Source: Rhodanobacteraceae bacterium
GTDB lineage: Bacteria > Pseudomonadota > Gammaproteobacteria > Xanthomonadales > Rhodanobacteraceae
Direction of reading: 5' to 3'
Assembly (NCBI GenBank): GCA_027019085.1
Contig: JALUXG010000012.1
Span: 20,190-84,189 of the forward strand
DNA length: 64,000 bases
Part shown: positions 54,694-62,516 of the stretch, in pieces
Numbering within the stretch: position 1 is the first letter of the stretch
Layout of the letters: each line of letters begins with the position of its first letter
Made by a program: the position numbers and the translations under genes
The notes under the pieces: model-generated
Told to the model about the DNA's origin: nothing
What the model saw: the letters and a program-made list of their open reading frames with translations, nothing else
Database searches by the model: none

Positions 54694-55476
54694 ATGAAAC
54701 AGCATGTTCGCTCTACTCTGCTGGCCCTGCTCACGGCGTTTGTCGCCGTGTGCCTGGCCAGCCCGACGTTTGCCGCCGACAAGATGGGCAAGCACAAACC
54801 ACAGCACAACGTCGCAACCATCTGGATTTTCTATCCCAAGGATGGCCACTTCCAGGATTTCAAGGCGGGTTTGAAGAAATTTCTCACTTGGTACAAGAGC
54901 GAAGGCGGCCCGTTCCGGTGGCAGGTCTACTCCCCGGTGACCGGCAGCGACCTTGGCTACTACGCCGTCTACTCGGGCAACCATGCTTGGGCCGATATCG
55001 ACAGCGAGAACGCATGGAGTGAGAAGAACGGCGTCGACAAGCAGTTCCGTCAGGACGTGTCACCGCACATGCGCAAAGTGGGGCACACATTCACCGTCAC
55101 CGATGAAAAGCTCACCCACTGGATCAACGACGACGGTTATCGCTATTTCAGCGTATACAACTACCAGATCAAGCCCGAAGACTTTGCGGACGTACAAAAA
55201 GTCCTTAAGAAGGTGCACGAAGCGGTAACCCGGCAGAAGTGGCCCAACAGCTACGCCGTCAGACGCAATATAGGCGGCTCGGGAGGCATCTCCATCGTGG
55301 TGCCGATGAAGAACTTGGCTGGCATGGCCGAACGCTCGCCCAGCCTCATGGAAGTGATGACCAAGGCCATGGGCTCCAAAAAGGCTGCACAAGACCTGTT
55401 TCGCAATTTTGACAAGGCGATCAAGGACCGCCATTTGACGATCTACAGATACGTCCCGGAACTCTCCTCGCCCTGA
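54694..55476 (+). CDS. Secreted protein of unrecognised family, paralogue A
   Basis: I do not recognise this family. 260 residues; GGGAGGAAAG precedes the ATG. A signal peptide ends near 'PTFA-ADK'. The mature part seems to hold two related modules, ~40-105 and ~148-215. Each has a hydrophobic strand, a helix ('HFQDFKAGLKKFLTWYK' in the first, 'FADVQKVLKKVHEAV' in the second), a W-x-V-type or SYAV strand and a GYYAV or SIVVPMKN strand. That recalls dimeric alpha-beta-barrel (ferredoxin-like) domains such as ABM/EthD. The C-terminus has the conserved 'SLMEVMTKAMGSKKAA'. No cysteine pair or catalytic motif is evident after the signal peptide. Confidence 0.8.
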   Translation: MKQHVRSTLLALLTAFVAVCLASPTFAADKMGKHKPQHNVATIWIFYPKDGHFQDFKAGLKKFLTWYKSEGGPFRWQVYSPVTGSDLGYYAVYSGNHAWADIDSENAWSEKNGVDKQFRQDVSPHMRKVGHTFTVTDEKLTHWINDDGYRYFSVYNYQIKPEDFADVQKVLKKVHEAVTRQKWPNSYAVRRNIGGSGGISIVVPMKNLAGMAERSPSLMEVMTKAMGSKKAAQDLFRNFDKAIKDRHLTIYRYVPELSSP

Positions 55477-55508
55477 ACGGGATTTCGAACACGTCCTTGC
55501 ACACATCA

Positions 55509-55551
55509 CCGCTCTGTCTGCGCACGGTAACGCTGCGTGCAGACAGAGCGG
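55509..55551. repeat. Long perfect hairpin between the two paralogues
   Basis: Thirteen-base perfect arms (CCGCTCTGTCTGC and its complement) with a 17-base loop, 32 bases after the first paralogue's stop. No T-run follows. It may stop decay, dampen read-through or set the ratio of the two products. Confidence 0.6.
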
Positions 55552-55695
55552 CCCCTCGTCCGTATGGCAGATAACGGGCCAGTCCATCGACATAGACCCT
55601 TTACCGCATTGTGGTCCTGCCACGTACCAGCGAGGCTTCTCTGACAGGCTGGGGACTGCACTCACCCGTCCCTGCCCTCACAGAGGAGCTTCACG

Positions 55696-56484
55696 ATGAA
55701 CAGGCGTATCTCACGCACGATCCTGCTGGCTGCGTTGCTGGCCCTGGGCGCATTTGCCCTTGCCGGAACAGCATCGGCGGCCGACACCGGCAAAGACAAG
55801 GCCGCTCACCGCAACATCGTTTCCGAATGGGTCATCTGGCCCATGCGGGGCCATGAGCAGCAATTCGAAGAGGCATTGCGCAAGCATGCCGCCTGGCGCA
55901 AGTCGGCCGGCGAGAATCTGCGTTGGCATATCTACCAGCCGGTCGTTGGCGACAACCTCGATTTTTACGTGATTCGTTCCAATCATGCCGGATGGTCCGA
56001 TTTCGATACCCAGGAAGACTGGGGGCGCGAGCACGGGGCCGGCATGCACTACAGGACGGATGTGGCCCCCCATGCACGACGCGAGGCGCATTTTTTCTCC
56101 GTTACCGACACCAAGCTCAGTCACTGGAAAGAAGACAAGACCTACCGCCTGTTCGCCGTGTACAGCTATGGCGTCAAGGCCGGACAGAGAGAGACCGTGC
56201 GCAAGGTACTTAGCCGTATCCACAAGGCCGTCACCGACGCCAAATGGCCCCACAGCTACGGCATCGACTACGAGATCGGAGGGCGTGGCGGCCTGTACAT
56301 CGTGGTACCGATGAAAAACTGGGCCGGCATGGCCGAACCGGACCCGAGCCTGATGAAAGTCATGGCCAAGGCCATGGGCTCGGAAAAGGCCGCCAAGGGC
56401 CTGATGCACGAATTTGCCAAGGCTACCGAACGCCGCGGCATGACCGTGTTCGCCTATCGCAAGGATCTTTCAACCCCGGACTGA
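55696..56484 (+). CDS. Secreted protein of unrecognised family, paralogue B
   Basis: 262 residues, homologous to the upstream gene over the full length. Shared blocks include 'IVVPMKNWAGMAEPDPSLMK' (A has the same with small changes), 'AMGSEKAA' and the paired aromatic pattern 'LDFYVIRSNHAGWSDFDT'. A signal peptide ends near 'TASA-ADT', and AGAGGAG precedes the ATG. The two-module layout is the same as in A. The copies have diverged too much for a recent duplication, so both are likely kept for function. They could form a hetero-oligomer. No neighbouring transporter or enzyme points to a ligand. Confidence 0.8.
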   Translation: MNRRISRTILLAALLALGAFALAGTASAADTGKDKAAHRNIVSEWVIWPMRGHEQQFEEALRKHAAWRKSAGENLRWHIYQPVVGDNLDFYVIRSNHAGWSDFDTQEDWGREHGAGMHYRTDVAPHARREAHFFSVTDTKLSHWKEDKTYRLFAVYSYGVKAGQRETVRKVLSRIHKAVTDAKWPHSYGIDYEIGGRGGLYIVVPMKNWAGMAEPDPSLMKVMAKAMGSEKAAKGLMHEFAKATERRGMTVFAYRKDLSTPD

Positions 56485-56501
56485 TGCATGCAGGAGGACA
56501 T

Positions 56502-56525
56502 GCGGCGCTGCTCCGGCAGCGCCGC
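56502..56525. other. Stem-loop between paralogue B and prfB
   Basis: Perfect ten-base GC-rich arms (GCGGCGCTGC / GCAGCGCCGC) around the tetraloop TCCG, 17 bases after paralogue B and 20 before the prfB stop on the other strand. Without a T-run on either strand it is a weak or Rho-assisted two-way end. Confidence 0.55.
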
Positions 56526-56545
56526 ACATGCTCAGCATGCATGGG

Positions 56546-57677
56546 TCAATGTGCGGCATCCGCGCGCTTGGCACCCGCTTCCAGACCCGATTTCAGAGCA
56601 CCCTCGACGAACTCGTCCAGATCCCCGTCCAGCACCCGCTGGGTATCGCTGCGCTCGATACCGGTGCGCAGGTCCTTGATGCGCGACTGGTCCAGCACAT
56701 AGTTGCGGATCTGGCTGCCCCAGCCGATGTCGGACTTGCTCGCTTCCAGGGCATCGCGTTCCGCGTTGCGCTTCTGGACTTCCAGTTCGTACAGCTTCGC
56801 GGCCAGCATTTTCATCGCCCGGTCGCGGTTGGCGTGCTGGCTGCGTTCGGTCTGGCAGGCCACCACGATACCGCTGGGCTCGTGGGTGATGCGCACCGCC
56901 GACTCGGTCTTGTTGACATGCTGGCCACCGGCACCGGACGAACGGTACACGTCCGTTCGCAGGTCTGCGGGGTTGATCTCGATGTCGATGCTGTCGTCGA
57001 CCTCGGGCGAGACGAATACCGAAGTGAAGCTGGTATGACGCCGGTTGTCCGAGTCGAACGGGCTCTTGCGCACCAGCCGGTGCACGCCGGTTTCGGTCTT
57101 CAGCCAGCCGTAGGCATAATCGCCTTCCACCCGCACAGTGGCCGACTTTATGCCGGCCACCTCGCCGCCTGATACTTCCAGCAATTCGGTCTTCCAGCCA
57201 CGATGTTCGCACCAGCGCAGGTACATGCGCAGCAGCATCTCGGCCCAGTCCTGGGCCTCGGTGCCGCCGGCGCCAGCCTGGATTTCGACGAACGCGTTGT
57301 GGGCGTCCATCTTGCCCGAGAACATGCGCTGGAATTCCAGCTGTTCCACACGGCGAGCCAGGTTCCGTACATCGGCCTCGATGGCCTGCACGGTGGCTTC
57401 GTCGCCATCCTCGGCGGCCATCTGCAGCAGCTCTCCGGCATCGGCCAACCCGGAAGTCAGCTCGGCGATGCCGTCGACCACCTGTTCCAGGCGGGCACGT
57501 TCGCGCCCCAGGTCCTGTGCACGCTGCGGATCGTCCCAGACGGACGGATCTTCCAGTTCGCGGCTTACTTCCTCCAGGCGTTCATGCTTGCCCGGGTAGT
57601 CAAAGAAACCCCCTGAGCGCATCGACACGAGCGCCGAGGTCGGCGATCTGCGCAAGGATGGGATTGGTCTCGATCAT
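56546..57677 (-). CDS. prfB: Peptide chain release factor 2 (programmed +1 frameshift)
   Basis: The gene is read in two frames. The zero frame starts at the ATG at 57677 ('[15 protein letters not shown]') and runs 25 codons to an in-frame TGA; a +1 shift then continues to 56546, giving ~376 residues in all. The tripeptide anticodon motif 'SPF' lies in '[12 protein letters not shown]' and the GGQ peptidyl-hydrolysis motif in '[14 protein letters not shown]'. RF2 reads UGA and UAA. An unshifted gene model starting at 57655 would be wrong, since its first ~18 residues are read in the wrong frame. Confidence 0.96.
57599..57614 (-). promoter_or_regulatory. RF2 autoregulatory frameshift site
   Basis: On the minus strand, AGGGGG (internal Shine-Dalgarno), TTT, then CTT TGA C: the classic site, with TGA as codon 26. 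When RF2 is scarce the ribosome pauses at TGA and slips by one base, raising RF2 synthesis. Confidence 0.95.
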
Positions 57678-57752
57678 GGCCACGTTCCGTACTCCGGGTC
57701 CGACCACCAGGTCGGGCAAAGGCGGCGAGGATAGCAAAAGGCCGGCCTGCTT

Positions 57753-58130
57753 TCAGTCCTCATGCAGGTCTTCGAGCAGCCATTCACGTGCTTCGGCCAG
57801 GCGACTCCCGGGAAAATCGCGAAACTCCCCGGGCATCAGGGCGCCCAAGGCGGGTACCCCAAGATTGACCCAGGCTGCATCGCTGACCACGGCCACCCGC
57901 TCGAATCCACGGAAATGACGCAGGCCAAGCTTGGCATCGTCCCACATGGCGCGGGTCTGGAAGCCGGTGAAGTCACTGGCAAAGTGGTACAGCAGACGCA
58001 CCTTCCTGTTGAGTGCAAACAGCGCCTCGAGGTCGGGTACGATGATGCTTTCATAGTCCTCGGCGGTGATCTCGCCATGGGCGGTGAAGCCAACCACGCC
58101 TGCCGGCAGGTCATTGATCTGTTCAATCAT
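57753..58130 (-). CDS. SpoIIAA-like (STAS/SEC14-type) protein
   Basis: 125 residues of the DUF3478/SpoIIAA-like family: 'MIEQINDLPAGVVGFTAHGE', 'ITAEDYESIIVPDLEAL', 'VRLLYHFASDFTGF' and 'FERVAVVSDAAWVN'. The fold resembles STAS and CRAL-TRIO domains and may bind a lipid or a partner. There is no conserved phospho-serine of true anti-sigma antagonists. Its function is unknown. It lies between prfB and the NarL-type regulator, facing the same way as both. Confidence 0.82.
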   Translation of the reverse strand: MIEQINDLPAGVVGFTAHGEITAEDYESIIVPDLEALFALNRKVRLLYHFASDFTGFQTRAMWDDAKLGLRHFRGFERVAVVSDAAWVNLGVPALGALMPGEFRDFPGSRLAEAREWLLEDLHED

Positions 58131-58163
58131 GCATCCGTTTCCTCGCGATTGGGCAAGCTGCCA

Positions 58164-58793
58164 TCAGACTTTCAGGTAGCCGCGTTCGATGGCCAGCCTG
58201 TAAAGGTCCAGTTCCGAACCTGCGCCGAGCTTGCCCATCAGGCTGGCACGATGAATGTAGACCGTTTTCTGACCGATACCGAGCGCTGCTGCGGCCTGTT
58301 TCGGCGTCTTGCCTTCGGCCAGCAGCAAGAATACCTCGCGCTCACGCCCGGTCAGGCGACGCAAGGGGTCCTCCTGTTCCCGTGACGGGACGGGACGCTT
58401 GCGTGCAATGTCGGAACTGATGAACTGCTGGCCCTGCATGACCGCCCGCAGACCCGCAACCAGTTCTTCCGGCGCCGCACCCTTGGTCACATAGCCACTG
58501 GCGCCGCGACGCAGGGCTTCGGACACATAGGGCTCGCTGTCATGCATGCTCAGCACCACCACGCGCATCTTCGGGGCAATGCTGAGCAAGTGCTCGACCA
58601 GTGGCAAGCCGCTTGCATCGGGAAGCGAAAGATCCAGTGCAAGCAGGTCCGGCGCCGCCCGCGTCACCGCCTCCACGGCCTCGTCGGCATTGCAGCACTC
58701 GGCCGTGACTTCAAGGTCGGGTTCGATCTCGATCAGGCTCTTGAAGCCTTCGCGGACTATGGCGTGGTCATCGACCAGAACGATTCGGTACAT
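58164..58793 (-). CDS. NarL/FixJ-family response regulator
   Basis: 209 residues from the ATG at 58793. The receiver (~1-120) has 'IVLVDDHAIVREGF' and the acceptor region 'LLALDLSLPDASG'; 'GYVTKGAAPEELV' provides the lysine. A LuxR-type helix-turn-helix (~145-205) has 'LTGREREVFLLLAEGKTPKQ'. It is transcribed divergently from the MASE1-like kinase with 74 bases between, and is its probable partner. The very long frame upstream of 58793 is not homologous and was rejected. Confidence 0.9.
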   Translation of the reverse strand: MYRIVLVDDHAIVREGFKSLIEIEPDLEVTAECCNADEAVEAVTRAAPDLLALDLSLPDASGLPLVEHLLSIAPKMRVVVLSMHDSEPYVSEALRRGASGYVTKGAAPEELVAGLRAVMQGQQFISSDIARKRPVPSREQEDPLRRLTGREREVFLLLAEGKTPKQAAAALGIGQKTVYIHRASLMGKLGAGSELDLYRLAIERGYLKV

Positions 58794-58867
58794 GTGCGGA
58801 CTGTACCGCATCCATCTCGCCAGACGCGCCTGCCAGACAACAGACGCGCGTGTACACTGCCCTTCCG

Positions 58868-60451
58868 ATGCGACTGCGTACACCAACCTGGGGCCGGGGA
58901 CCGTTGCTCGGGCTGCTGTACTTTGCAGCCTGGGCACTGCTGCTGGCTTATATCTCCCCGCGGTGGATGTTCCCGCCGGGCCTGCGTTTCGGCGCCCTGC
59001 TCCTGACCCGCCCACGGCACTGGCCCTGGCTGATTGCCGGGGAGTGGCTGGCACACTTCGGGCATCGAAGCTACATCGACCCTCACCTTGTACGCGATTT
59101 TCTGGTCGAGGATGCTCCTCCCGTGCTGATCGTCGCTGGATGCGTGGCCGCCATGCGTCGCTTCGGCATACGGGCCACCATGCGAACCCCCGAGGATGTC
59201 ACCCGCCTGCTCACTGCAGCCCTGCTGGTGGGCATTCTCAATACCCTGATCTGCAGCCTGCTGCTGAATCTGTTCCCCACCCACGCCATCAACAATCCCA
59301 TGAGCAGCGTGCTGGGCCTGGAACTGCTGCGCGAATACCTGGGTAGCCTTCTGGTGGTGCCTCTGATGATCATGATCGTGCGCGAGCCGCCCGGACGAAT
59401 CGAGTGGACCCGCATGATCCTGGAACTGCTCTTCATTCTTGTGCCGGTACTGGCCATCCTGCTGTTGATGCTCAACAGCCCGCCGCCACTGCCCGGGTTT
59501 GCCCGCATCCTGGCCCTGGCGCCCGTATTGCTGCTGGCCTTTCGCAACGGCTGGCGCGGCGCGGTGCTTTCGATGGTATGGATCAACGGTGGCATGATGC
59601 TGTTCACGCGCAATGATCTGCGTCATTTCCCCGCCACAGACTCCCTGCTCTTCCTTGCCGTGGCCGGCACCGGCGCACTGGTGCTGGGATCGGCCTCCGA
59701 CGCCCTGCGCCGCAGTGGCCGGCGACTTTCAGTCCAGAACGCCCGCCTGGAAGGCGCCAACCGTCGCCTCGACCAGCTTGCTCGTCAACTCAGTGAGGTG
59801 GCACGACGCAATCTTCGTACCGAAGAACAGCAGCGGCGCTATGTCGCCGCCGAATTGCACGATGAGCTGGGGCAGAACCTGACCGCGATACAAACCCGGG
59901 TCAAGCTCGCGCAGACCCGACTGCGCGAAGCCGGCCTGGCGGATGTGGCCACTTCGATCAACGACATTCTCGCGCACATGCGCGCGGCCGTGCGCCGGTT
60001 GCTCAACAACCTGCGTCCGACCGTGCTTGACGAATTCGGCCTGGCGCGTGCCCTGGAGGAAGGCCCGATCCAGGACCTGCTGAAAACCGCCGGCGTGGTT
60101 TTCGACCTTGAACTGCATGGCAACCTGCAGGACCTGGACGAGGACACCCGGATCACGGTGTACCGCGTGGTGCAGGAAGCGGCAACCAATACCGTTCGCC
60201 ATGCCATGGCCGGGCGATTCAGCCTGCGATTGCGCAGTGGCATTCACCAGGGGCGCCGCCTGGTGCTGATGGACATGAGCGACGACGGCGTCGGCCTGTC
60301 CGCCGGCGGCGGGGGCAGTCCCCGTGGCGGCCATGGCCTGCAAAGCATGCGTGACCGGGTCACCGCGCTGGGCGGAACCTTGCGCATCCAGATCACCGAT
60401 CAGGGCACCCGCCTCAGGGTCCTGCTGCCGGCCGCAGAGCGCGATAGCTGA
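58868..60451 (+). CDS. MASE1-like membrane sensor histidine kinase (HisKA_3)
   Basis: 527 residues from the ATG at 58868. Eight or so membrane helices occupy ~1-290 and resemble MASE1 ('SPRWMFPPGLRFGALLLT'). A coiled coil follows ('NARLEGANRRLDQLARQLSE'), then a HisKA_3 domain with 'AAELHDELGQNLTAIQTRV' (acceptor histidine at ~330) and a small HATPase domain ending in 'GGHGLQSMRDRVTALGGTL'. This is the NarX/UhpB type that partners NarL-family regulators; the divergent regulator gene fits. The signal is unknown. GGCC-rich sequence before the ATG gives no strong ribosome site. Confidence 0.9.
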   Translation: MRLRTPTWGRGPLLGLLYFAAWALLLAYISPRWMFPPGLRFGALLLTRPRHWPWLIAGEWLAHFGHRSYIDPHLVRDFLVEDAPPVLIVAGCVAAMRRFGIRATMRTPEDVTRLLTAALLVGILNTLICSLLLNLFPTHAINNPMSSVLGLELLREYLGSLLVVPLMIMIVREPPGRIEWTRMILELLFILVPVLAILLLMLNSPPPLPGFARILALAPVLLLAFRNGWRGAVLSMVWINGGMMLFTRNDLRHFPATDSLLFLAVAGTGALVLGSASDALRRSGRRLSVQNARLEGANRRLDQLARQLSEVARRNLRTEEQQRRYVAAELHDELGQNLTAIQTRVKLAQTRLREAGLADVATSINDILAHMRAAVRRLLNNLRPTVLDEFGLARALEEGPIQDLLKTAGVVFDLELHGNLQDLDEDTRITVYRVVQEAATNTVRHAMAGRFSLRLRSGIHQGRRLVLMDMSDDGVGLSAGGGGSPRGGHGLQSMRDRVTALGGTLRIQITDQGTRLRVLLPAAERDS

Positions 60452-60480
60452 GTCTCCTGCAGCACGATTGCTGCGCAGGC

Positions 60481-60498
60481 ACCTGTTTTGGAACAGGT
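60481..60498. promoter_or_regulatory. Perfect 18-base inverted repeat, possible operator
   Basis: ACCTGTT, TTGG, AACAGGT: seven-base perfect arms, ~90-110 bases upstream of the GGA-rich RNA candidate and 30 bases after the sensor kinase stop. The spacing suits an activator site. A weak terminator is an alternative, but no T-run follows. Confidence 0.45.
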
Positions 60499-60589
60499 AT
60501 CACGCCTGGACCCAACGCAAAACGCCATCTAGGAATTTTTCCAATGTTCAGCAAGCGTTAACACCGCTAAGCTGCCCGCATGTTGTGGG

Positions 60590-60752
60590 GGAGTCGCCGC
60601 CATGCGGCGATCCGAACCAATCGTGGGGACGGTTGGTTCAACGGTCCGGAGGGAGTCGGACTTTCCGGAATGGATGCTTCGCACGCTTCTGCGTCGATGT
60701 TCCATTCACGGTCCAGCCGCGGAACGAACAGGAGTTCTTCCGCGGCTTTTTT
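60590..60752 (+). ncRNA. Candidate GGA-rich small RNA (CsrA/RsmA-sequestering type)
   Basis: Four hairpins are visible: 60594-60610 (seven pairs, loop CAT), 60614-60639 (eleven pairs, loop GGGG), 60644-60661 (five pairs, loop GAGGGAGT), and the terminator stem at 60715-60746 with tetraloop AGGA, followed by six T. A four-pair hairpin at 60683-60694 is weaker. About nine GGA triplets occur in 150 bases, several in loops or next to them, roughly threefold more than base composition predicts. GGA-bearing loops are the mark of RsmY/Z and CsrB-type RNAs. I found no strong sigma70 promoter; the 5' end is approximate. No protein gene explains the terminator. Confidence 0.5.
60715..60752 (+). terminator. 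Strong terminator of the GGA-rich RNA candidate
   Basis: Nine-base GCCGCGGAA / TTCCGCGGC arms, a further four-base stem (GAAC/GTTC) above a bulged C, and tetraloop AGGA, then TTTTTT. The reverse strand has no T-run, so it does not serve fur. Confidence 0.85.
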
Positions 60753-60811
60753 CCTGGTCCTCCAGGGTCCGGCGGCAAGGTTCCTGCCTCAAGCCCGGCC
60801 GGCAAGCAGGC

Positions 60812-61222
60812 TCACTTCTTCTTTGGACGCACGTAAAGAACGAGGCTGTGGTCCTGGATCTCGTACCCATGCCGGGCCGCGATTTCGTGCTGGAGCTTCT
60901 CGATTTCCTCGCTCACGAACTCGATGACCTTGCCGCTGTCTATATCGATCATGTGGTCGTGGTGCTGGCCCCGATCAAGCTCGAATACGGCCTGGCCGCT
61001 TTCGAAATGATGCTTGATCAGGATCCCCGCGGCCTCGAACTGGGTGAGCACACGGTAGACCGTGGCCAGTCCGATGTCCTCGTCCCTGTCCAGAAGGCGA
61101 CGATAGATGTCCTCCGCAGTCAGATGCCTCTGCCTGGACTCCTCGAACAGGTGCAGGATGCGCATGCGGGGATGGGTGACCTTTAGGCCCGCCTTGCGAA
61201 GTTCGTGCGTTTCCTGGTCCAT
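60812..61222 (-). CDS. fur: Ferric uptake regulator Fur
   Basis: 136 residues from the ATG at 61222. The N-terminal winged helix ('LRKAGLKVTHPRMRILHLFE' and 'GLATVYRVLTQFEAAG') is followed by the dimerisation domain with the metal-binding 'HHFESGQAVFEL' and 'HHDHMIDIDSG'. The chain has no cysteine, so the CxxC structural zinc site of E. coli Fur is absent, as in some other pseudomonad and xanthomonad forms. With iron it represses uptake genes. The divergent bamE arrangement is conserved in Xanthomonas. Confidence 0.96.
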   Translation of the reverse strand: MDQETHELRKAGLKVTHPRMRILHLFEESRQRHLTAEDIYRRLLDRDEDIGLATVYRVLTQFEAAGILIKHHFESGQAVFELDRGQHHDHMIDIDSGKVIEFVSEEIEKLQHEIAARHGYEIQDHSLVLYVRPKKK

Positions 61223-61304
61223 GTGGGATTCCGGGGCATTGTGCGGCTGGAATGTACTACCGTAGTGTATCATCGACCCTTTGTACCGAACCGGATCGCG
61301 CAAC

Positions 61305-61733
61305 ATGCCTCGACACCTTCGCTTTCTGCTGCTTGCCGCATGCGCAGGCACCCTTGCCGGATGCGGCCTGATCTACCAGCCCGTCGTGCAACAGGGCAAT
61401 CTGATCGACAAGCAACGCATTGCAGAACTGAAGGTCGGCATGACCAAGCGTCAGGTCCTGGCCCTGCTCGGCACGCCAGCCATCCATTCGCCTTTCGACC
61501 AGGACCGCTGGGATTACCTGATGGCCACCTATGTGCGGGGCAAGCCGGCCGAGGAACACAAGCTGACCCTGGTGTTCCAGTACGGTGCGCTGGCGCGTAC
61601 CGAAGGCGAATACTACGGTCAGAGCGCCAGCAACGAGCAGAAGCTTCTTGAGGAGGCCAAGAAGTACCATATCGAGGAGCCGGGCAAGGGAGCGCGCGGC
61701 GACAAGAACCATGATGGCGGCAGTGGCAGCTGA
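61305..61733 (+). CDS. bamE: Outer membrane assembly lipoprotein BamE (OmlA/SmpA)
   Basis: 142 residues from the ATG at 61305. A signal sequence with the lipobox 'LAGC' is followed by the SmpA/OmlA domain: 'QGNLIDKQRIAELKVGMTKR' and 'LLGTPAIHSPFDQDRWDYLM'. The C-terminal ~40 residues are charged and disordered. BamE is a lipoprotein of the BAM complex that folds outer-membrane proteins. It is divergent from fur with 82 bases between, a shared control region. The start codon of the longer frame at 61281 was set aside because the signal sequence begins at 61305. Confidence 0.93.
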   Translation: MPRHLRFLLLAACAGTLAGCGLIYQPVVQQGNLIDKQRIAELKVGMTKRQVLALLGTPAIHSPFDQDRWDYLMATYVRGKPAEEHKLTLVFQYGALARTEGEYYGQSASNEQKLLEEAKKYHIEEPGKGARGDKNHDGGSGS

Positions 61734-61739
61734 GCCCGG

Positions 61740-62033
61740 TCAGTCCGCGTCGCGCCGCGCGCGCTGACGGCGGGCCTGCATCGGATCGATCCTGAGCGGC
61801 CGATAGACTTCAACCCGGTCACCATCGCGCAGCACCTGATCCCGGCCCACCTTGCGCCCATGGATACCCACGGCCATGCAGGCCAGATCCAGTTCCGGAT
61901 ACCTGTGTCCCAGTTCGCATGCATGCAGGGCATCGGTCACGCTGGATCCGGCCGGAAGTTGCATGATCTGCAGAAACACCTCGTCCGGCCAGGCGCATAC
62001 CAGTTCGACCCCAATCGTGTCATCGGTAGGCAC
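61740..62033 (-). CDS. rnfH: RnfH-family ubiquitin-like protein
   Basis: 97 residues. The start chosen is a GTG at 62033 with a strong GGAGG six bases upstream; another GTG at 62048 would put that site inside the coding part. 'IGVELVCAWPDEVFLQIMQL', 'SVTDALHACEL' and 'GRKVGRDQVLRDGDRVEVYRP' are RnfH/RatB motifs; the fold is ubiquitin-like. Its molecular role is unclear, and the rnf operon is not in the window. It overlaps ratA by 14 bases, the standard ratA-ratB pairing beside smpB. Confidence 0.88.
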   Translation of the reverse strand: MPTDDTIGVELVCAWPDEVFLQIMQLPAGSSVTDALHACELGHRYPELDLACMAVGIHGRKVGRDQVLRDGDRVEVYRPLRIDPMQARRQRARRDAD

Positions 62034-62469
62034 GCCTCGCCTCCGCACAGAAATCGTCGACCATGCGACTGGCCAGGGCCTGAAAACCGAGCTTCATGGC
62101 CAAACCTCCAAGGCGCGAGGATGGCTCGAAATCAAGTTCCAGCGCCACCTTGCATCCGTCGCTGCCGAGTGCGGTGAAGGTCCAGGTACCCTCCATGCTG
62201 CGCAGGGGGCCCTCCACCAGAAGCACATGCAGACTGTGCGGACGCTGCCCGGTGTTGCGGGTGGTGAAACTCTGATGAAATCCGGCGAACCGCAGGTCGA
62301 GCCGCGCTTCGATGGTTTGCTCGTCGAGACGGCTAGCCGCGGCACCGACACACCACGGAAAGCGCTTTGGGTATGCTTCGACATCATTGACCAGATCGAA
62401 CATCTGTTCGGGCGAAAAACGCACCAGCGCGCTGCGACGGATATGAACCACGACGTCCCCATTCTTCAT
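62020..62469 (-). CDS. ratA: RatA-family START-domain protein
   Basis: 149 residues of the coenzyme Q-binding/START-like family: 'VVHIRRSALVRFSPEQMFDL', 'VNDVEAYPKRFPWCVGAAAS', 'DLRFAGFHQSFTTRN', 'LVEGPLRSMEGTWTF'. In E. coli RatA was described as a toxin blocking 70S assembly; relatives (Coq10) bind ubiquinone. Which role holds here is unknown. The start at 62469 gives 'MKNGDVVVHIRRS'. It is divergent from smpB with 47 bases between, as in most gammaproteobacteria. Confidence 0.9.
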   Translation of the reverse strand: MKNGDVVVHIRRSALVRFSPEQMFDLVNDVEAYPKRFPWCVGAAASRLDEQTIEARLDLRFAGFHQSFTTRNTGQRPHSLHVLLVEGPLRSMEGTWTFTALGSDGCKVALELDFEPSSRLGGLAMKLGFQALASRMVDDFCAEARRAYR

Positions 62470-62516
62470 CCTGGCCGCACCTGGTGGCGACCAGCTCTTG
62501 ATACAGTCTAGCGAAC

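Larger units (their letters stand above)
60452..60811. other. Structured intergenic region between the sensor kinase and fur
   Basis: 360 bases without a protein gene. It contains an 18-base inverted repeat (60481-60498), the GGA-rich RNA candidate (60590-60752) and about 60 bases leading to the end of fur. Frames crossing it are shadows with no start or homology. Confidence 0.6.

Noticed and set aside
60474..60492. Sigma54-like -24/-12 element before the GGA-rich RNA candidate
   Set aside because: GG is present at -24, but the -12 reads TTGG instead of TTGC, so an invariant base is missing.
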